DNA of 9,644 nt. It comes from DATAEK01 sp036258055. Its GTDB lineage: Bacteria; Acidobacteriota; Vicinamibacteria; Vicinamibacterales; 2-12-FULL-66-21. Positions 1 to 7,463 of this stretch are shown here, in pieces (positions within the stretch are counted from its first letter, which is position 1; the number at the start of each line of letters is the position of its first letter). The stretch covers positions 1 through 9,644 of the forward strand of contig DATAEK010000272.1 of the NCBI GenBank assembly GCA_036258055.1, given 5' to 3'. A model generated the notes under the pieces. It made no database searches. It was given only the letters and a program-made list of their open reading frames with translations, and was not told the origin of the DNA. The position numbers and the translations under genes are program-made.

Positions 1-13
1 GTCTAAGCTCTCC

Positions 14-2470
14 ATGACCGCCACCCACGACGCCCGGCACGCGCTCAGACTACTGGCCAGGAGTCCCATCTTCGCGGTGACCGCCGTGCTGTCGCTGGCC
101 GCCGGCATCGCTGGTACCACTGCCATCTTCAGCCTGGCCGACGCCCTGCTGCTTCGACCGCGCCCCGGAGTGGCGAACCCGGCGACGCTCGTTGACATCG
201 GCCGGAGCGTGGACGGGCAGGGCTCGGACAACTTCGGATATCCGCTCTTCGAAGCCATGCGGGACGGCGCGAAGCTGCTGGACGGCGTAGCGGCCGCGCA
301 GTTCGGCCCCAACGTCGTGAGCCTTGGCGATGCCCACGCGTCGGAACGCGTCTTTGCCGGGCTGGTTTCGTGGAACTACTTCGAGCTGGTCGGCACCAAG
401 CCCGCGCTCGGCCGATTCTTCCTTCCCGAAGAGGATCGAACCGCCGGCACGCATCCGATCGTCGTCCTGAACCACGAGTTCTGGTCGCGCCGCTTCGGTC
501 AGAACAAGGACATCGTCGGGCAGACGCTCCGGGTGAACAACCGGCCCTACACCGTCATCGGCGTCGCCGAACCGGGGTTCGAGGGGACGACGTTCATCGG
601 CGCGGACTTCTGGGTGCCCATGGCCATGGAGGCGCACGTGCGCGCAAGCGACCAGTCGCTGCGCGAGGAGCACCGCGCAGTGTGGCTGACGGCACTCGGA
701 CGATTGAAGCCGGGCGTCACCATGCAACAGGCGCGCGATGAGCTGTCGGCCATCATGCACAACTACCTCACGTCCCGTGGCGACGACCGCGCTGAGCGAT
801 GGGGTGTGACGGTAACACGGTCCGCGCGCGTGCCGGCGCAGGCGGCGACGCCCGTCATCGGGTTCATCGGGATGCTCGGGCTGCTCACCGCGCTCGTGCT
901 GCTCATCGCCTGCAGCAACGTCGCCGGCATGCTGCTCGCACGCGGCGTCGAACGCCGGCGTGAGCTCGCGACCAGGCTGGCGCTGGGCGCCTCACGCGGA
1001 CGGCTGATCACGCAGCTCCTCCTCGAAGGGCTCACGCTCGCGCTTATTGCCGGAGCTGTCAGCGTTCCGCTCACGTTTCTCCTCGTCGGGATTCTGCAAT
1101 CGTTCCAGCCGAGCATTCCGCTGCCAATCGCCCTCGACCTGCGCGTGAGTCCGCGCGTGTTCGGGTTCGCTTTCGTGCTCGCGGGACTCGCGGCCGTCGC
1201 GTTCGCGCTCCTGCCCGCGTTGCAGTCCACACGCGTCGATGTGGCGCCTGAGCTGCGCGGCACGACCGCAAGCGCCGATCGGCGCCGCACGTGGCTGCGG
1301 CAGGTGCTCGTGACGGCACAGGTCGCCGTCGCGCTGCTGTTGCTGGTCGTGGCGGGTCTGTTCCTGCGATCGCTGCAGGAAGCGGCCATGACCGACGTCG
1401 GATTCAGGACGGAAGGCGTCGATACGCTCCAGATCGACACGCGGATTGGCGGGTACTCGACGGACGCCGATGGTATCCGCGCCGTGGACGGTCTGACCGA
1501 GCGTTTCCGCGGGCTACCAGGCGTCGCCAGCGTTGGCGCCTCGCGCATGGTTCCGCTCCAGGGTGGCGGGCTCGGACTCGGCGGATTGCGATCCCCTGGC
1601 TACGTGGGACCGGATGGCACCGATGAAATCGACACCGACTGGGACGTGGTGACCCCGGGGTATTTCGACGCGCTCCACCTTCCCATCGTCGAGGGAAGAC
1701 CGATCAGCGCCGACGACCGCCAGGGCGCACCGTTTGTCGCCGTCATCAACCAGACCATGGCCGCGAGGCTGTTCAAAGGTCAGAGCGCCGTCGGGCGGAC
1801 GCTCCTGCAGAGCGACGGGACCGCCACACCGCGGCCGCTCCAGATCGTTGGTGTGGCGCGCGATGCGAAGTACCGCTTCGTCGGCGAACCGCCGCGCACC
1901 TTCATCTACGTCCCGCTCGCTCAGCAGTTCATCTCGGAGGTGACGTTCTACGTGCGTCACGCGCCCGGGCCGTCGCACGCCAACGACCTCCGTCAGGCCG
2001 TCGTCGCGTTTGATCCGATGCTGCCCGTGATTCACACGCAGACGCTGGGGGAAGCGACGGCGATTTCCCTGCTGCCGCAGCGCATTGCGGCGTGGCTGGC
2101 CGCCACGGTCGGATCGATCGGACTGTTCCTGGCTGCGCTCGGGATCTACGGGCTCACCGCGTTCTCGGTCTCACAACGCACGCGCGAGATTGCGATCCGG
2201 CTGGCCGTCGGCGCCTCACCGCGCGACGTCGTATGGCTCGTGCTCCGGCAGGCGACTGTATTGGCACTGGCGGGCGCGATCGCCGGCGTCACGCTCTCAG
2301 CTATCCTGGCGTCGCTCCTCGGGAGCCTCCTCATCGGCTTGAAACCCATCGATCCGCTCGCGTTCGCGCTGGCGACGACGATTCTCGGCGGCGTGATGTT
2401 CCTCGCGGCCTGGACGCCTGCGCGGCGGGCTGCGCTGCTCGATCCAGTGCAGTCGCTTCGGGCGGAGTAG
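14..2470 (+). CDS. ADOP-family duplicated orphan ABC permease (MacB/FtsX type)
   Basis: This is an inner-membrane permease of 818 residues, built as a tandem duplication of the MacB-type unit (periplasmic core plus FtsX membrane domain). The first transmembrane helix lies at about residues 18-47 and contains a typical ADOP start (AGIAGTTAIFSLADALLLRP). A periplasmic core follows at about 50-270, then FtsX domain 1 with helices near 281-308, 335-362 and 382-405. A second half starts with a helix at about 429-452, followed by a second periplasmic core and FtsX domain 2 at about 692-805. Both halves carry the cytoplasmic coupling motif: RELATRLALGAS near 316 and REIAIRLAVGAS near 724. It ends in PVQSLRAE, as relatives do. 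The family usually has no adjacent ATPase, and none is seen here. The substrate is unknown; macrolide or lipid export are only analogies to MacB. No Shine-Dalgarno is visible in the 13 bases before the ATG and the frame stays open to the window edge, so the start could lie upstream. Confidence 0.93.
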   Translation: MTATHDARHALRLLARSPIFAVTAVLSLAAGIAGTTAIFSLADALLLRPRPGVANPATLVDIGRSVDGQGSDNFGYPLFEAMRDGAKLLDGVAAAQFGPNVVSLGDAHASERVFAGLVSWNYFELVGTKPALGRFFLPEEDRTAGTHPIVVLNHEFWSRRFGQNKDIVGQTLRVNNRPYTVIGVAEPGFEGTTFIGADFWVPMAMEAHVRASDQSLREEHRAVWLTALGRLKPGVTMQQARDELSAIMHNYLTSRGDDRAERWGVTVTRSARVPAQAATPVIGFIGMLGLLTALVLLIACSNVAGMLLARGVERRRELATRLALGASRGRLITQLLLEGLTLALIAGAVSVPLTFLLVGILQSFQPSIPLPIALDLRVSPRVFGFAFVLAGLAAVAFALLPALQSTRVDVAPELRGTTASADRRRTWLRQVLVTAQVAVALLLLVVAGLFLRSLQEAAMTDVGFRTEGVDTLQIDTRIGGYSTDADGIRAVDGLTERFRGLPGVASVGASRMVPLQGGGLGLGGLRSPGYVGPDGTDEIDTDWDVVTPGYFDALHLPIVEGRPISADDRQGAPFVAVINQTMAARLFKGQSAVGRTLLQSDGTATPRPLQIVGVARDAKYRFVGEPPRTFIYVPLAQQFISEVTFYVRHAPGPSHANDLRQAVVAFDPMLPVIHTQTLGEATAISLLPQRIAAWLAATVGSIGLFLAALGIYGLTAFSVSQRTREIAIRLAVGASPRDVVWLVLRQATVLALAGAIAGVTLSAILASLLGSLLIGLKPIDPLAFALATTILGGVMFLAAWTPARRAALLDPVQSLRAE

Positions 2471-2538
2471 GGTTCTAAGGTTCCCGGTTCCCGGTTCTCG
2501 GGTTCTCGGGTTCTCGGGTTCTCGGTTCTCGTTTCTGG
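2471..2538. repeat. Short tandem repeat, 8-bp unit GGTTCTCG
   Basis: Directly after the permease stop codon there is a tandem array. Four exact copies of GGTTCTCG run from 2493 to 2524. They are preceded by GGTTCTAA and two GGTTCCC units, and followed by GTTCTCG and looser GTTT/GGTT variants that fade out by about 2556. The array is non-coding: reading it on the minus strand gives only a repetitive Arg/Glu/Pro/Asn-rich peptide. No perfect hairpin and no T-tract accompany it, so it is not an obvious terminator. It may be a slippage-prone microsatellite. Confidence 0.85.
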
Positions 2539-2646
2539 GTTCACGGTCCCGGTTCATGCCCGGCACGGGTTTGACGATAAGCTTTGGCGCGCGCCGGCCA
2601 CCCCAAATGCGCCATGCCGAAATCGCGCTGTCGCGAGCTAATCGTG

Positions 2647-2675
2647 TTGACAGCTTCTACTCAGGGGTCGATAAT
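2647..2675 (+). promoter_or_regulatory. Near-consensus sigma-70 promoter for the AH1-receptor operon
   Basis: A perfect -35 box TTGACA (2647-2652) is followed by exactly 17 bases and the -10 box GATAAT (2670-2675), which matches 5 of 6 consensus positions. Transcription would start at about 2682. It lies in the intergenic gap and points at the amidohydrolase gene. A small dyad, TCGCG-CTGT-CGCGA (2623-2636), sits just upstream of the -35 box and could be a regulator site, but that is a guess. In such GC-rich DNA a match this good is unlikely to be incidental, although no experimental start is known. Confidence 0.6.
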
Positions 2676-2875
2676 CCGCCCGGCCGGCCTCTGCTGTGGC
2701 CGGCCCCTCCGTATCAGGCGCAAGGAGCCTAACCAGATCCTTATTGTCCCTAATCTGGTGAGTACAACGTCGACCATGGCCGCGCCGTGGTGACACCTGG
2801 CAGCACAGCTGCTGCCGTCGCGCGAACGAACAACGCGGATATCGATTCGAATCAAGGCCTGCACATCTCTCGGTA

Positions 2876-2906
2876 GAACGACTCGTCACGTGTGAACGAG
2901 CCGTTC
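2876..2906. repeat. Inverted repeat GAACGACTCGT-N9-ACGAGCCGTTC
   Basis: Two 11-base arms (2876-2886 and 2896-2906) are inverted copies with one mismatch, separated by nine bases (CACGTGTGA). It lies about 85 bases before the AH1 start codon. As RNA it would form a stable stem; as DNA it could be an operator for a dimeric regulator. It also spans an in-frame GTG at 2892, which argues against that GTG being the real start. Confidence 0.55.
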
Positions 2907-2977
2907 GCCGGTTCCACTCACCGTTGGCAGCCACGGCAGCCCGGACGCCGGAGGTCCAGCACAGACACACAAACATC

Positions 2978-2986
2978 AGGGGAGGA
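2978..2986 (+). promoter_or_regulatory. Shine-Dalgarno that fixes the AH1 start
   Basis: AGGGGAGGA ends four bases before the ATG at 2991, with GGAGG at 2981-2985. It selects this ATG over the in-frame GTG 99 bases upstream, and the protein from this ATG begins directly with a signal peptide. Confidence 0.8.
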
Positions 2987-2990
2987 ACCC

Positions 2991-4538
2991 ATGGGGAAGA
3001 GCCAATGTCGGCGGGTCGTGACTCTCGCATCGGCGGCTGCGCTCACGCTGGTGGTCACATCGCAGACCCCTCAGCTGAGCGCGCAGCAGGCGTCAGGCGG
3101 CGTGACCGCAATCGTGGGCGCCACCGTCGTCGACGGCACTGGGGGATCGCCGATGTCGAATGCGACCGTCCTGATCAAAGACAAGCGGATCGCTGCCGTG
3201 GGTCCGCGCGCGTCGGTGACAGTCCCGCCAGGGGCCAACGTGATCGACGGGACCGGCAAGTTCGTAACCCCAGGGTTCATCGACACCAACGTGCACATCT
3301 CGATGTACGCCAATCTCGAGACGCTCGCCCGATACCTGCCACGCGCGACGGAGGTCGTGCTGGAAGGCGCACAGCTCGAGCTCAAGCATGGCATCACGAC
3401 CGTACGTGACAGCTACGGGGAACTGACGACCTTGATGAAGGTCCGCGACACGATCGCGCGTGGCGAGGCGGTCGGCCCGCGGATGCTGGTCGCCGGCAAC
3501 ATCGTCGGGTGGGGCGGCCCGTTCTCGGTGAGTTTTTCGGTCACGCGCGACACCGGATTGTCGCCGTTTCAAGAACAGGTCAACGATCTGATCACCCAGG
3601 GCGCCGGCGAAGAGCTGATGGACATGACGCCGGAGGAGCTGAGGGTCGCGATCAACAAGTACCTCGACAAGGGGGTGAACTTCGTCAAGTACGGCGGCAC
3701 CAGCCACTGGAACAATCCCGTTTTCATCGGATTCTCGCCTGACGCGCAGAAGGCGCTGGTCGAGGAAGTGCACAAGCGAGGCCTGGTCGCGGAGACCCAC
3801 TCGACGTCGATCGAGGGCCTGCGCCTCTCGGTCGCCGCAGGTATCGACCTCATTCAGCATCCCGAAGTGCTCGATCCCCGTGAGATGCCGGACGATCTCG
3901 TCCAGGTGATTCGCGATCGCAAGATCATCGGTTCCATGCTGGTGAACCAGATCACAGGGGCGGCATGGAAGAGACACCTCAAGACGAAGGAAGACAACCA
4001 GAAGAAGAAGACTGACGAGCTCAAGGAGTCTGAGGCCGGCGCCAAACAGAAGACACTCGCGGAACGGCGTCAGGAGGCGAGAGACCTCGGAGTCGGCACG
4101 GAGGTCCGCCGGATCAACGCACAGAAGTTGATCAAGGCCGGCGCCATCGTGACGCCGGGGACCGACAACTACATCGGGACGGCGCCGGAGTTCCGTCGCG
4201 AGCCGAAGCGTGCATGGACGGAACCGGGCACAGGCACCATCGCCGCGATTGAGGGATTCGTCGAGCTCGGCATGACACCGTCGCAGGCGATCGTCGCCGG
4301 AACAAAAAACGGAGCGCTCGCGTGCCGGATGGAAAAGGACCTGGGGACCGTGGAAACGGGCAAGCTCGCCGACCTCGTGCTCCTCGACGCCGACCCGCTG
4401 GCCGATATCTCGAACATTCGCAAAGTCCGCCTGGTCGTCAAGGAGGGGCGGGTCGTCGATCCGAACACGCTGCCGACGAAACCGGTGTGGTCCAAGCCCG
4501 CGCCGTCATCCACGACATCGCAGGCTTCAGGGCGATAG
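2991..4538 (+). CDS. Secreted metal-dependent amidohydrolase, COG1228-like (AH1)
   Basis: This is a 515-residue amidohydrolase (imidazolonepropionase/Xaa-Pro-dipeptidase-like group) expected to hydrolyse an amide or related bond outside the cytoplasm. A Sec signal peptide is visible: MGKSQCRR, a hydrophobic stretch at about 9-24, and likely cleavage at LSA|QQ (31/32). A small beta-sandwich half (GATVVDGTGG onward) precedes the TIM barrel. Candidate metal ligands are Asn100 and His102 (DTNVH), Lys233 (NFVKYGG, the usual carboxylated lysine), His270 (ETHS), His290 (QHPE) and Asp392 (GTDN). Asn100 replaces the first His of the normal HxH motif. LVAGNIVGWGGPFSV lies at 166-180. The C-terminal sandwich contains GKLADLVLLDADPL. 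A Lys/Glu-rich segment at 326-365 has no match in AH2. The gene is first in a probable operon with the receptor. The substrate is unknown, and loss of activity is possible. Family assignment is firm. Confidence 0.93.
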   Translation: MGKSQCRRVVTLASAAALTLVVTSQTPQLSAQQASGGVTAIVGATVVDGTGGSPMSNATVLIKDKRIAAVGPRASVTVPPGANVIDGTGKFVTPGFIDTNVHISMYANLETLARYLPRATEVVLEGAQLELKHGITTVRDSYGELTTLMKVRDTIARGEAVGPRMLVAGNIVGWGGPFSVSFSVTRDTGLSPFQEQVNDLITQGAGEELMDMTPEELRVAINKYLDKGVNFVKYGGTSHWNNPVFIGFSPDAQKALVEEVHKRGLVAETHSTSIEGLRLSVAAGIDLIQHPEVLDPREMPDDLVQVIRDRKIIGSMLVNQITGAAWKRHLKTKEDNQKKKTDELKESEAGAKQKTLAERRQEARDLGVGTEVRRINAQKLIKAGAIVTPGTDNYIGTAPEFRREPKRAWTEPGTGTIAAIEGFVELGMTPSQAIVAGTKNGALACRMEKDLGTVETGKLADLVLLDADPLADISNIRKVRLVVKEGRVVDPNTLPTKPVWSKPAPSSTTSQASGR

Positions 4539-4542
4539 GAGG
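4537..4542 (+). promoter_or_regulatory. Shine-Dalgarno of the receptor gene overlapping the AH1 stop
   Basis: AGGAGG begins on the second base of the AH1 TAG stop (4536-4538) and ends five bases before the receptor ATG at 4548. Only nine bases separate the two genes. This supports co-transcription, and ribosomes ending AH1 could re-initiate on the receptor. Confidence 0.8.
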
Positions 4543-4547
4543 CCACC

Positions 4548-7433
4548 ATGAAGGCTATGGTTGTCGGACTCCTCTTGGCCATCGTCTGCGCGACAGGTGA
4601 GGCGGTCGCACAGACAGCGGAGGGCTCCATTCGCGGATACGTCAAGGACCAGCAGGGGAACGCGCTGCCGGGCGTCACGATCACCGCGACGAGTCCCGGA
4701 ATGCCGACGCCTCGCACCGGCGTCACGGACCAGGAGGGCTATTACCGGCTCCTGAACGTGCCGCCAGGCAACTACTCGGTCACCGCCGAGTTGCAGGGTT
4801 TCTCGAGGATCGTCCGGGCCAACATCGAGGTGCGCGCCGGCCTCAATCTCGGCGTCGACCTGTCGATGCAGCTCGGGACGTTCGAAGAAACGATTCAGGT
4901 GGTCGGTGAAACGCCGCTCCTGGAGACGTCCCAGGCCGTGCAGTCGGTGAACGTGAGCGGCGATCTCGCGCAGTCGCTCCCGCTCGGATCCCAGAAGCAC
5001 TGGTCCGAGTTTCTGCGGTTCGCCCCTGGCGCCGTCTCGAGAGACGCGACGGTCAATCAGGCGCCCGTGTTCTACGTGCACGGATCGGGGATTGTCTCAT
5101 CCTCGACCCTGATCGATGGCGGCGACATGACGTCGGCCATCAACCCCTGGGCCGGATACGCCGCCCTGCCCGAGGACACGATCTCGGACGTGCAGATCAA
5201 GACCAGCGGCCTCGACGCCGCGGCACCGCTCGGAATGGGAGTTGCCGCGAACGTGGTCACGAAGTCCGGGACGAATACGTTCAAAGGAAGCGGCACGTAC
5301 ACGTATTCGCCAAAGAGCTGGATCGCCAACAACGTTCCAGGCGGCAGCGCTGAAAGCGCGTCGCTGTCACAGCCCGAAGCAGCCGTTGGCGGTCCGATCC
5401 TGCGGGATAGCCTGTGGTTCTTCGGTTCGTACCGCTACCGCTCGGGGACCTTCGGCATCGGCCGTCCGCAGGATCAGGTGGCGGACATGCAGGCGCTGGA
5501 TCCGACGTTCACGCCATTCGACAGAGACATCAGCGCCAACATCCTGTTCCTCAAGGCGAACTGGCGGATCGATTCGGCGCACGAGCTCTCGACGTTCTTC
5601 AACCGAGACTCCACGCCGTACGACAGCGACACGACGTTCAACACCGGCAAATTCGTGCGGACCATCATCGGCGGCGAAGGTTACTCGGCCCGGCTCACGT
5701 CGACCTGGACGAACTGGCTGACCAGCCGGATGGCGTTCTCCTGGAACAACAAGAGTGCGCTGACCGAGATGGTGGATCCGAATCCCATTTCCCAGCCGGT
5801 CTATCGCAGCGTGTTCACGTCGAGCGGGCAGCTGGTCGGCAACACGCAACGCGCGATGCTGGGGAACGTCTCGAGCGCGAGCCTTTCGCCGTACACGAAA
5901 TGGACAGTCACCGGCGACGTCACCATGTACCGGACCGGGTGGGTCGGATCCCATGAGTTTCAGGCAGGCGTCTATCTGCAGCCCCACATGACACGTGACG
6001 ACCGGATCGTCTACGCGAACGGCGGCTTTGCGCTGGAAGAGCTGGTCATGCGCGATCCGGCCAATGCAGCGGGTGGCACCATCCCGTTCCACCGGCGCAT
6101 CTACGACGAGGGGGCGGGCATCCTGGCGAAAGGACACTTTGCCGACAACGCCATCTACGTGCAGGACGCCTGGCGTCCGACGCCGAGGCTGACGCTCAAC
6201 GTTGGCGTCCGGGTCGACCACGTCACGCGCGACGACGACCTGTTCACCATGGAACTGCAGAACAGCTGGGAGGTCGGACCACGAATCGGCGTGAACTATC
6301 TCCTCACGAAGGATCAGCGGAACTCGCTGCGCGCCTCCTACATGCGCATCCACGATGCGGCGAACATCAACGCGCAATCGGCGAGCGGTGCCGGCACGCA
6401 GGGTTCCGGAGCGCAGACGATTGCGTTCCGCGATCTGTACGACAACAACCTCGACGGCGTGTTCGAAACCGTGTTCACCACGCCCGCGGCCTCGCCAGTC
6501 AGCCCCAATCGCATCATCGATCCGGCTTATCACCAGCCGTTCGTCGACGAGTGGGCGTTCGGATACCGGCGCCAGTTCAGCGGGCAGACGAGCATCGACG
6601 TCGGCTTCCTGAACCGCGATTACCGCGACCGGACGGCGCTGGTCGAAACCAACGGCATCTACGACGGCAACGTGTTCAAGGGCTACCGTGACGAGAGCCG
6701 GAATGACGTCTTCTTGTTGACGTCGAACCGGTGGAACTGGCCGGTCTACAAGGCGCTCGAGCTCGTGGCCACGAAGCAGACGGCACGCATCCGCGTCGTC
6801 GCGAGCTACACCCGGGTGTGGCCGCATCAGGCTGGGACCTGGCAGCCCAACGATCCCGCCAGCTTCATTCAGCCAGACGCGTTTCCGTTCGACCGCGGCC
6901 TGGCGAGCAACGACAACCGCAGCGCCAGCACCAACAACAACCTCGTCAACGCGACCACGAGCAGCATCGAATGGACCGAGCAGGTCGCGCGCGCGTCCGG
7001 CGTCTACAATGCGCCGTGGGGATTCATCCTCGCGGGCAGTTACACGCTGCAGAAGGGCCGCTGGTCAGGACCGATCCAGAACAGGCTTGCCGCGCCGGAC
7101 CCGCAGTTCGGGCCCCCGACGGTGACCTTGTCGAACGGTCGCGTCGTGTCCAATCCGCTCGCGACCACGCTCCGCTTCGCGTTTCCGACACGCAGCGAAG
7201 GACAGTACGAACTGAAGGCGCTGCAGTACATCAACCTCCGCGTCGGCCGCGACTTCCAGCTGCCGCAGAACCGGCGGTTCGCCGTAAACCTGGACCTGTT
7301 CAACGTGCCGAACTTCTCCAGCTATCAAGGGTTCCTGACCGGAGCGAACCAGTTGTTCAGCACGAACTACGGGCGGGGCGGCGAGATCCAGCCGCCGAGG
7401 AGCGCGCAGCTCGAACTGCGGTTCTTCTTCTAG
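4548..7433 (+). CDS. TonB-dependent outer-membrane receptor, Oar-like
   Basis: This 961-residue protein is an outer-membrane beta-barrel that would import a ligand using TonB energy. A signal peptide occupies about 1-21 (cleavage near AVA|Q). A carboxypeptidase-regulatory-like/SusC-type sandwich domain follows at about 26-108 (GSIRGYVKD, GVTITATSPG, DQEGYYRLLNVPPGNYSVTA). The plug lies at about 115-250 and includes YVHGSG, a LIDGGDMTS segment and VVTKSGTNTFKGS at 236-248, a motif typical of this receptor class. The rest is an aromatic-rich barrel with alternating strands. It ends in QLELRFFF, whose terminal Phe is the usual BAM recognition signal. The only Cys is in the signal peptide. No clear TonB box was identified. 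The length is close to or slightly below that of many acidobacterial relatives. Flanking by two secreted hydrolases suggests the ligand is their substrate or product, which is an inference. Confidence 0.95.
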   Translation: MKAMVVGLLLAIVCATGEAVAQTAEGSIRGYVKDQQGNALPGVTITATSPGMPTPRTGVTDQEGYYRLLNVPPGNYSVTAELQGFSRIVRANIEVRAGLNLGVDLSMQLGTFEETIQVVGETPLLETSQAVQSVNVSGDLAQSLPLGSQKHWSEFLRFAPGAVSRDATVNQAPVFYVHGSGIVSSSTLIDGGDMTSAINPWAGYAALPEDTISDVQIKTSGLDAAAPLGMGVAANVVTKSGTNTFKGSGTYTYSPKSWIANNVPGGSAESASLSQPEAAVGGPILRDSLWFFGSYRYRSGTFGIGRPQDQVADMQALDPTFTPFDRDISANILFLKANWRIDSAHELSTFFNRDSTPYDSDTTFNTGKFVRTIIGGEGYSARLTSTWTNWLTSRMAFSWNNKSALTEMVDPNPISQPVYRSVFTSSGQLVGNTQRAMLGNVSSASLSPYTKWTVTGDVTMYRTGWVGSHEFQAGVYLQPHMTRDDRIVYANGGFALEELVMRDPANAAGGTIPFHRRIYDEGAGILAKGHFADNAIYVQDAWRPTPRLTLNVGVRVDHVTRDDDLFTMELQNSWEVGPRIGVNYLLTKDQRNSLRASYMRIHDAANINAQSASGAGTQGSGAQTIAFRDLYDNNLDGVFETVFTTPAASPVSPNRIIDPAYHQPFVDEWAFGYRRQFSGQTSIDVGFLNRDYRDRTALVETNGIYDGNVFKGYRDESRNDVFLLTSNRWNWPVYKALELVATKQTARIRVVASYTRVWPHQAGTWQPNDPASFIQPDAFPFDRGLASNDNRSASTNNNLVNATTSSIEWTEQVARASGVYNAPWGFILAGSYTLQKGRWSGPIQNRLAAPDPQFGPPTVTLSNGRVVSNPLATTLRFAFPTRSEGQYELKALQYINLRVGRDFQLPQNRRFAVNLDLFNVPNFSSYQGFLTGANQLFSTNYGRGGEIQPPRSAQLELRFFF

Positions 7434-7436
7434 GAT

Positions 7437-7457
7437 CCGAGGGGCTTCGCCCCTCGG
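7437..7457 (+). terminator. GC hairpin just after the receptor gene, possible terminator or attenuator
   Basis: CCGAGGGGC-TTC-GCCCCTCGG is a perfect 9-bp stem with a 3-base loop, starting four bases after the receptor stop. It is followed by CTTGTCCGCC, which lacks a real T-tract, so it is a poor intrinsic terminator. It could instead protect the 3' end of the upstream mRNA or belong to the adjoining repeat block. Confidence 0.35.
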
Positions 7458-7463
7458 CTTGTC

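Larger units (their letters stand above)
2682..2990 (+). promoter_or_regulatory. Long structured 5' leader of the AH1 mRNA
   Basis: Between the predicted transcription start and the AH1 ATG lie about 309 bases without a credible gene. Four dyads can be read: GGCCGGCC-N8-GGCCGGCC (2682-2705, 8 bp perfect, at the very 5' end), ACCAGAT-N14-ATCTGGT (2732-2759), GGCAGC-N6-GCTGCC (2799-2816), and an 11-bp arm pair at 2876-2906. A 10-bp palindrome GATTCGAATC sits at 2844-2853. The last stretch (about 2950-2980) is CA-rich and looks unstructured before the Shine-Dalgarno. I do not recognise a known riboswitch or T-box. A cis-acting RNA role is inferred only from length and folding potential. Confidence 0.4.

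Noticed and set aside
50..760. 236-codon minus-strand frame opposite the permease
   Set aside because: It is an antisense mirror of the conserved permease core and has no recognisable domain.
2471..2556. CRISPR array
   Set aside because: The units are 7-8 bases with no spacers, so this is a microsatellite.
2571..2599. Second promoter candidate starting at TTGACG
   Set aside because: No acceptable -10 box lies at 16-18 bases; the sequence there is GC only.
2584..2793. Small plus-strand frame with an alternative start in the intergenic gap
   Set aside because: It overlaps the predicted promoter and the first leader hairpins, has no ribosome binding site, and matches nothing recognisable.
2892..2990. 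Upstream GTG start that would lengthen AH1 by 33 residues
   Set aside because: It lies inside the 2876-2906 inverted repeat, has no Shine-Dalgarno, and would bury the signal peptide. The ATG at 2991 has a strong one.
3093..3977. 294-codon minus-strand frame opposite AH1, and a similar 330-codon frame (7541-8533) opposite AH2
   Set aside because: They are antisense mirrors of two paralogous genes in the same frame relation, which explains their similarity to each other (shared Asp-Asp-Val-Ala-Gly-Asp-Gln stretches). No independent gene is needed.
5367..6827. Long 486-codon open frame on the minus strand inside the receptor gene
   Set aside because: It is antisense to a complete, well-recognised receptor. 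Its product is rich in Arg/Val/Asp and has no domain, and such mirror frames are expected in GC-rich coding DNA.
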